Positions 59,005 to 64,000 of a DNA stretch of 64,000 nucleotides are shown here, piece by piece. Each line of letters opens with the position of its first letter. Position 1 is the first letter of the stretch. Source of the stretch: Tropicimonas marinistellae (GTDB taxonomy: Bacteria; Pseudomonadota; Alphaproteobacteria; Rhodobacterales; Rhodobacteraceae); assembly GCF_001509585.1 (NCBI RefSeq), contig NZ_LNCI01000010.1:174100-238099 (forward strand), written 5' to 3'. The position numbers and the translations under genes were made by a program. The notes beneath the pieces were generated by a model. That model had not been told where the DNA came from. It saw only the letters and a program-made list of their open reading frames with translations, and searched no databases.

Positions 59005-59466
59005 TCAGCGGCGCTCCAGCACGCCGGCGTGCAGCGCTTTCACGGCGGCCGTCGTGCGGTCGGCCGCGTCGAGCTTGCGGAAGATCCGCCGGTTGTAGGT
59101 ATCCACCGTGTGCCGCGATATCCCGAGGATCTCGGCGATCACCGCGTTGCTCTTCCCGCTGGCGATCCAGCCGAGGATCTCGTGCTCGCGCGGTGTCAGC
59201 GGGACGTCGGCGGCCTGGCTGCGATCCGGCAGCAGCTCCGATTCGAGCTGCGCCAGCAAGCGCCGCAGCTGCCGTGTCACCCGGTCCAGCTGCGCCTCGG
59301 CCTCGCGGCAGCCGCGCGCGCCGCGCGCCGCCGAGATCCTGACGCCCAGCGTCTCCAGACCGCGCAGCACGTCGCGCAGTTCCGCAATCGTGCGCGCCTC
59401 GGGACAGGGGTGCGCCTGAACGGCGGGCACGCGCCGAGAATACCCTTGCGACGGGGCGTTGGACAT
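59005..59466 (-). CDS. LuxR-type HTH regulator
   Basis: 153-aa DNA-binding protein. The C-terminal GerE/LuxR helix-turn-helix (about 88-150) is clear: LTPREHEILGWIASGKSNAVIAE, then ILGISRHTVDTYNRRIFRKLDA. The N-terminal part is short and helical (TIAELRDVLRGLETLGVRI ... LDRVTRQLRRLL) with no receiver or autoinducer domain, so signal sensing, if any, is of another kind. GGAG lies 10 bases before the ATG. It lies divergently from the glycosyltransferase-like gene; target genes are unknown. Confidence 0.88.
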   Translation of the reverse strand: MSNAPSQGYSRRVPAVQAHPCPEARTIAELRDVLRGLETLGVRISAARGARGCREAEAQLDRVTRQLRRLLAQLESELLPDRSQAADVPLTPREHEILGWIASGKSNAVIAEILGISRHTVDTYNRRIFRKLDAADRTTAAVKALHAGVLERR

Positions 59467-59683
59467 CGTTGAAATCTCCGGTCGGACCGTGGCCGGCGAC
59501 GCGCGGCATACCGCGCCGTCAGGCCTGGGGTGAAAGTGAATTGATTGTGATCCAGATGTAGGAAGCGCCGGGACGTTTGCAAGTGATATGCTAGCAAAAT
59601 AGCAGCACCTCCCGCATCAGGGCCGGTTTCGCCACTGGCAGCGCGCGGGGCTTCGCGGTAGAGCGGGGCAAAGGAGTGCGCGC

Positions 59684-60484
59684 ATGGCCGTCGCCAACGT
59701 CATCTGCATCAAGTGGGGCACGCTGTTCGGCCCGGAATATGTCAACCGGCTCTACTCCGGGGCGCGGCGCAACCTGTCGGTTCCGGTGCGGTTCTTCTGC
59801 ATGACAGAGGACGCCGACGGGCTGCACCCCGAGATCGAAGCGCTCGACCTGCCGATTGAACCCTTCCGCGCGGAGATGGAGGCCGCGCTCGCGGTGGCGA
59901 ACCGCCAGGGCGCGATGCGCAAGGTGAGCCTTTTCCGACCCGGCCTGATCCCGGACCTGGACGGGCCGCTCCTGGGGTTCGACCTCGACGTGGTGATCAC
60001 CGGGGCGCTCGACGACATCCTGCATCACGCGCCGGGACGTGTGGCGATGCGCGCGGATTGGGTGGAAGCGCGGCGTGGCCGCAAGACGGGGCACGGCTCG
60101 GTCTTCCGCTACGACCCGGCGCTGCACGGCTGGCTCTACGAGACGCTGGCCGCCGATCCGGCGGGCGAGGTCGCGAAAGCGCGCGGCTCGGAGCAGCGCT
60201 ACACCTCGACGCTTGCGCAGGAGAAGGGCGCCTTCGCCTATCTGCCGCCCGACCAGGTGGTGAGTTTCAAGCACGGCTGCCTACACCTGCCGCCGATGAA
60301 CTACCTGAGCGAACCGCGCCTGCCGGGCAACGCCCGCGTGGTCTGTTTCCACGGCCGGCCGAAGATGGGCGACGCGGTGGAGGGCTATCACGGCTCCGTC
60401 TTCCGCCACACCCTGCCCTGCGGATGGCTCCGCGATCACTGGATCGAGCGCGCGCGGGCGGATCTCGGGGCCGGCTGGGCCTGA
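59684..60484 (+). CDS. Glycosyltransferase-like protein
   Basis: 266-aa soluble protein resembling small nucleotide-sugar transferases: an N-terminal strand-loop (VANVICIKWGTLFGPEYVNRL), FFCMTEDADGLHPEI, and a DxD-like GFDLDVVITGALDDIL (about 99-114) that in such enzymes binds the metal and nucleotide sugar. FHGRPKMGD near the C-terminus is also typical (FHGxPKP). AAAGGAG gives a good ribosome site. It is alone on its strand, with a LuxR gene upstream, divergent. Acceptor and sugar are unknown. Confidence 0.75.
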   Translation: MAVANVICIKWGTLFGPEYVNRLYSGARRNLSVPVRFFCMTEDADGLHPEIEALDLPIEPFRAEMEAALAVANRQGAMRKVSLFRPGLIPDLDGPLLGFDLDVVITGALDDILHHAPGRVAMRADWVEARRGRKTGHGSVFRYDPALHGWLYETLAADPAGEVAKARGSEQRYTSTLAQEKGAFAYLPPDQVVSFKHGCLHLPPMNYLSEPRLPGNARVVCFHGRPKMGDAVEGYHGSVFRHTLPCGWLRDHWIERARADLGAGWA

Positions 60485-60523
60485 TCCGCCGCGGCCGGAC
60501 GGGCCGCGCCGCGCCGGAGGCTG

Positions 60524-61846
60524 TCAGTGCATTCCCTTGCGGATCCGGCGGATCATCAGGAAGACCGCCCCCACCACCACCGGCAGCAGCAACGCGGTTG
60601 CGAGCCCCTTGCTCAGCCCCAGCGGCTCCAGGAAGGGATAGACGGCATAGCTCGCGAGGTTCAGCGCATAGTAGCTGATCGCCACCACCGACAGCCCCTC
60701 GACCGTCTGCTGCAGGCGCAGCGCCAGATCCGCCCGGCGGTCCATGCTCTCCAGCAGCTTCTGGTTCTGTGCCTGGCGCTCGACGTCGACCCGCGTGCGC
60801 AGCAGGTCGCCCGCGCGCGCCGCTCGTTGCGCCATGCTCTTCAGCCGCGCCTCGGTGGAGCGGATCGTCCGCATCGCCGGGTCGTAGCGCCGCGACATGA
60901 ACTCGCTGAAGAGCTGCCGGCCGGAGAAGCGGCTCTCGCGCAGCACCCGCACCCGGTCGAGCACGATCGCCTCGTAGGCGGCCGTCGCCCCGAAACGGAA
61001 GCTCGAGGTGGCGAGCAGGTTCTCCAGCTCCGCCGACACCGCCAGCAGCTTCACCAACGCTTCGTCGGCGGGGCGCGTCTCCCCCGTCAGATCGCCCATA
61101 AGCCCAACCAGCTGCTTGTCGATCTCGCCCATGCGCGCGCTCAGCGTCCGCGCCCGCGCCAGCCCCAGGAGCGACATCGCCTTGTAGGTCTCGATCTCGG
61201 TCAGCCGCTGCACGACCCGCCCGATCCGCCGCATGCCCATGTCGGGGCCGACGAAGAAGGCAAACCGCATGTGACCGGCGGTGTCGATCCGGAAATCGGT
61301 TGCGACGATCCCGGCCTCGTCGAGCACATAGGCCGCCGACAGGCTCTCGGCCACGAACCACTCGTTCAGGCGCGCCGTCACGGCGTCTTCGCCGCCGGCG
61401 GCCAGCGGCTCGACGCGGATCATCGCCGACGTCACCCGCGCGCCCGGCGCCTCGGCCAGCCAATCCGCGGGCAGCACCTCGTAGGCGGTGGCATCGAAAG
61501 GCCGTTCCTCCAGCCCGTCGACAAACACGGTGTAGGTGGTGAATTCCGTGTGGCATTCCCACTTCAGGCGATGCTTGCCGATCTCGCCGAACCAATGGGT
61601 CGCGCCCGGCTTGGGATGCTGTGCGCCGAACCGGTCCAGCAGCGACAGGAGGTGGTCGCGGTCCTTGCCACGATCCCGCGAGGCGGCATCGGACGGCGGC
61701 TTGAAGGCCAGGAACATCGCATGGCACGGCGGTTCGATCACCGGGAACGGCCGGGCGTGCAACTCGTTGGCCAAGTCGTAGCGCATGGGGTGATCGGCGA
61801 GGATCGGGCGTTCGACCGGGGCGGAGGCGGGATCGGGATCTACCAT
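60524..61846 (-). CDS. DUF3422-family membrane-anchored protein
   Basis: 440-aa protein of the DUF3422 type: a large cytosolic N-terminal part (MRYDLANELHARPFPVIEPP near the start; THWFGEIGKHRLKWECHTEFTTYTVF pattern), a long coiled-coil-rich stretch (about 255-385), and two C-terminal helices (about 385-430). The overall layout recalls CorA-like transporters or coiled-coil membrane anchors. No function has been established that I know of. The start at 61846 (MVDPDPASAP) lacks a good ribosome site; a longer frame has no similarity. ODC lies upstream on the same strand, behind a terminator. Confidence 0.8.
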   Translation of the reverse strand: MVDPDPASAPVERPILADHPMRYDLANELHARPFPVIEPPCHAMFLAFKPPSDAASRDRGKDRDHLLSLLDRFGAQHPKPGATHWFGEIGKHRLKWECHTEFTTYTVFVDGLEERPFDATAYEVLPADWLAEAPGARVTSAMIRVEPLAAGGEDAVTARLNEWFVAESLSAAYVLDEAGIVATDFRIDTAGHMRFAFFVGPDMGMRRIGRVVQRLTEIETYKAMSLLGLARARTLSARMGEIDKQLVGLMGDLTGETRPADEALVKLLAVSAELENLLATSSFRFGATAAYEAIVLDRVRVLRESRFSGRQLFSEFMSRRYDPAMRTIRSTEARLKSMAQRAARAGDLLRTRVDVERQAQNQKLLESMDRRADLALRLQQTVEGLSVVAISYYALNLASYAVYPFLEPLGLSKGLATALLLPVVVGAVFLMIRRIRKGMH

Positions 61847-61959
61847 GCTGCCAGATAACCGGCGGAAAACAGGGCTGTAAAAGGGTTTCTGGGCATGCCT
61901 TGGCATACGGTCCGGATCGGCGGCCGCGGCACGGTGCCCGGTATTTCCCCTGCACGCAA

Positions 61960-61989
61960 ACGGCCGGGCAGGTTTCACTGCCCGGCCGT
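61960..61989 (-). terminator. Terminator of the decarboxylase gene
   Basis: A perfect 12-bp stem ACGGCCGGGCAG/CTGCCCGGCCGT with a 6-base loop, 29 bp after the stop of the minus-strand decarboxylase gene, followed on that strand by TTTGCG. Confidence 0.75.
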
Positions 61990-62018
61990 GCCATCGCCCC
62001 CGCACCGGTGGCGGCGGC

Positions 62019-63191
62019 TCAGATGGCCACGACGTCCAGCGGCGGGAAGCCGTTGAAACCGACCGAGGAATAGCTCGACGTGTAGGCGCCGGTGTTGCGG
62101 ATCACGATCCGGTCACCCGCCTGCAGCGTCACCGGCATCAACATCGGACGTTTTTCGTAAAGCACGTCGGCGCTGTCGCAGGAGGGGCCCGCCAAGATGC
62201 AGGGACCCAGCGGATCGCCGTCGCGCGGGGTGGAGAACTGGTAGCGGATCGCCTCGTCGATCGTCTCGGCGAGGCCGGAGAACTTGCCGATGTCGAGATA
62301 GACCCACCGATGCGAGTCCCGCGCCGATTTCCGCGACACCAGCATCACCTCGCAGGCGATGGCACCGGCCTCGGCCACCAGCCCCCGGCCCGGCTCCGCC
62401 ATGATCCGCTCGACCGCGCCGAACCGCGCGTGCACCTGCCGCATGACACCGGCGGCATAATCCGTCGGGGCCTCGATGGCCTCGCCGTAGAACGCCGGGA
62501 AGCCGCCACCGATGTTCAGCAACCGCAGGTCATGACCACGGTCGCGGGCGTCGTGCCAGATCCGCGCCATCTCGTCGAGCGTGGCCCCCCACATATCGGC
62601 GCGGCGCGTCTGGGAGCCGACGTGGAAGGAGATCCCCACCGGGTCGAGGCCCAGCATCCTGGCATGGCCCAGCAGCACCAGCGCGGTCTCGCGGTCGCAG
62701 CCGAACTTGCGGCTCAGCGGCCAGTCCGCCTCGCTCGTCTCCACGATGATGCGGATATAGACCTGCGCACCCGGCGCGTGATGCGCGATCTTCTCCAGCT
62801 CCTCCTCCGCGTCGGCCGCGAAGAGCGTGACGCCGGCACGATGGGCGAAGGCGATATCGGTGGCCCGCTTGATGGTGTTGCCGAAGGAGATGGCCTCGGG
62901 CCGCGCCCCCAGCGACAGGCACAGCTCGATCTCGCCGCGCGACGCCGCATCGAAATGCGCGCCGAGCTGGACAAGGCGGGAGATCACGTCGCGGGACGGG
63001 TTGGCCTTCACGGCATAGTGGATGTCGGCCTCGCCCAGCCCGGCCTTGAGTGCCAGGAACTGCTCGGCCACGATCTCCATGTCGATCACCAGGGTCGGGC
63101 GGTCGAACTGCCGGGCGGCCAGAAAGGCGTCGAGGCGTGAAGGCAGGCGGAGGGCGCGCGGCGCAAGCGCCTCGCCGAAATGCATCGTCAT
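62019..63191 (-). CDS. Ornithine/lysine decarboxylase, PLP type III fold
   Basis: 390-aa polyamine-pathway enzyme: L-ornithine to putrescine (or lysine to cadaverine). The PLP lysine is K62 in HYAVKANPS; GGGFP binds the phosphate of PLP, and the second-subunit CDSADVLYE cysteine (in GPSCDSADV) is present. The eukaryotic-type alanine racemase-like fold is common in alphaproteobacteria. The substrate choice cannot be read reliably from the sequence. TTGGAG lies upstream of the ATG at 63191; a second in-frame ATG is two codons later. A single gene with its own terminator. Confidence 0.92.
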   Translation of the reverse strand: MTMHFGEALAPRALRLPSRLDAFLAARQFDRPTLVIDMEIVAEQFLALKAGLGEADIHYAVKANPSRDVISRLVQLGAHFDAASRGEIELCLSLGARPEAISFGNTIKRATDIAFAHRAGVTLFAADAEEELEKIAHHAPGAQVYIRIIVETSEADWPLSRKFGCDRETALVLLGHARMLGLDPVGISFHVGSQTRRADMWGATLDEMARIWHDARDRGHDLRLLNIGGGFPAFYGEAIEAPTDYAAGVMRQVHARFGAVERIMAEPGRGLVAEAGAIACEVMLVSRKSARDSHRWVYLDIGKFSGLAETIDEAIRYQFSTPRDGDPLGPCILAGPSCDSADVLYEKRPMLMPVTLQAGDRIVIRNTGAYTSSYSSVGFNGFPPLDVVAI

Positions 63192-63509
63192 CGGTCATCT
63201 CCAATAGACCCGGCCATCAATGACCGTTTCGTTCCAAGGGAGACGTTACCGTCGCTACATAAACACGTGGGCGTTGATGCTTCGGCCAGAGGCGCGTGCG
63301 TTGGCGTCTTGCCGCGCACCTGAGGCAGAACGGGATTCGTTGCAAGGGCCTTTTTCCGCGTCGCGCAGATTTTCCCCCGCAACGGCAGAGCGATGCAGAT
63401 CGGTGACACAGCCGCGCTGGCCGCGTGCCCTTGATTCCGCCCCGCGTCGCCCCCTATCTGCGAAGCATCGAGAGACACGCGCGCCCGGTGCGCAGGAAGG
63501 ACGAATAAA
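63192..63509. other. Divergent intergenic region upstream of the decarboxylase gene
   Basis: A 318-bp gap between the decarboxylase (minus strand) and a small membrane-protein gene (plus strand). Both promoters should lie here. No RNA gene, strong hairpin or coding region was recognised. Confidence 0.5.
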
Positions 63510-63878
63510 ATGCGCAACGCGGCACTGACGCTGGGGGTGATCGGCGGATTGATCGCGATGATCGTTGGCTTCTTCGGCTATGGCTACACCGAGGTTGTCC
63601 GGCAGCATTCCGAAATCGGCGAGGTGTTCGGTCAATTCGAGAAGGAAGGGCTGATACGTGCCGCGAGTTTTCTCGCGCCCCTGCTGGCGATTGCCGGCGG
63701 CGCCATGGCCCGTGTCCGCGCGCTGTGGGGCGGCGCGTTGATGATCGCCGCCGCGGCGCTGATGCAGGTCGCCTTCGGCTTCGGCGTCTTCACGATGTTT
63801 CCCATCGGCTTCTGCCTGGTCGGCGGCCTGCTGGCGCTGGCCGCCGGCAAGCCCGACGAACCCAAGGCGCATTTCTGA
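63510..63878 (+). CDS. Small membrane protein, unknown
   Basis: 122-aa protein with four hydrophobic segments (about 4-26, 49-67, 70-88, 92-112) and a cytosolic charged C-terminus (GKPDEPKAHF). AAGGA lies 8 bases before the ATG. A polar loop with EVVRQHSEIGEVFGQFEKEG separates helices 1 and 2. I do not recognise the family with certainty; it resembles small DUF4064-like membrane proteins. Nothing else is seen up to the window end at 64000. Confidence 0.7.
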   Translation: MRNAALTLGVIGGLIAMIVGFFGYGYTEVVRQHSEIGEVFGQFEKEGLIRAASFLAPLLAIAGGAMARVRALWGGALMIAAAALMQVAFGFGVFTMFPIGFCLVGGLLALAAGKPDEPKAHF

Positions 63879-64000
63879 TCCCGGCTCGCAGGGGCGGGCT
63901 GCCCCTGCGCCCCGTCCATCAAGCGCAAGCCGCGCACCGCCGGCCCGTTTGGGCGAACCGGCGATGCGCTGTCGCTCAACTGATTCTCGCGAGGAGGTCG

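Overview
This 64 kb window looks like a chromosomal segment of a marine-type alphaproteobacterium of the Rhodobacterales (Roseobacter/Rhodobacter relatives). This rests on the high GC content, the rplJL-rpoBC block, a Na+-NQR cluster, a CvpA-PurF-RadA neighbourhood, RTX and Hint-domain proteins, and cobT/cobS. No genus is claimed. No rRNA, tRNA, CRISPR array, transposase or prophage gene was recognised by eye.

Layout. 0-2.3 kb: end of a Na+-translocating NADH:quinone reductase operon (nqrD partial, nqrE, nqrF) with a strong terminator, then a CBS-domain protein. 3.0-12.8 kb: an eight-gene minus-strand block that reads as one catabolic operon: a flavin/Fe-S oxidoreductase of the trimethylamine dehydrogenase/N-methylproline demethylase type, three Gfo/Idh/MocA dehydrogenases, and a complete sugar-type ABC importer (binding protein, two permeases, ATPase). 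13.0-16.0 kb: rhodanese and cell-wall enzymes (MltB-like lytic transglycosylase, YkuD L,D-transpeptidase). 16.1-26.1 kb: rplJ-rplL-rpoB-rpoC with a leader hairpin, two hairpins between rplL and rpoB, and a clear terminator. 26.1-29.9 kb: a CecR/YbhGFSR-like export operon under a TetR regulator with a perfect 32-bp operator. 29.9-33.6 kb: diheme cytochrome c, NlpD-like protein, pcm, surE.

33.9-50 kb mixes housekeeping genes (DASS transporter, globin, purF, cvpA, radA) with proteins of probable secreted or surface type: two RTX proteins, a Hint-domain protein lacking the usual cysteine, and an LVIVD beta-propeller. Between them lies a small ParA plus ribbon-helix-helix cassette with a cluster of short repeats upstream, resembling a plasmid type Ib partition module. 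50-64 kb: EamA exporter, a divergent Crp-like regulator/membrane protein pair, a GST remnant, prfC, ExoD-like protein, cobT/cobS, a LuxR regulator, a glycosyltransferase-like protein, a DUF3422 protein and a type III-fold ornithine/lysine decarboxylase.

Most promising for new biology: the transport/oxidoreductase operon (unknown substrate, missing Fe-S cysteine), the ParA/RHH cassette with its repeats, and a CtrA-type site with an 18-bp palindrome in a convergent intergenic gap. All calls come from reading the sequence; no database search was run.
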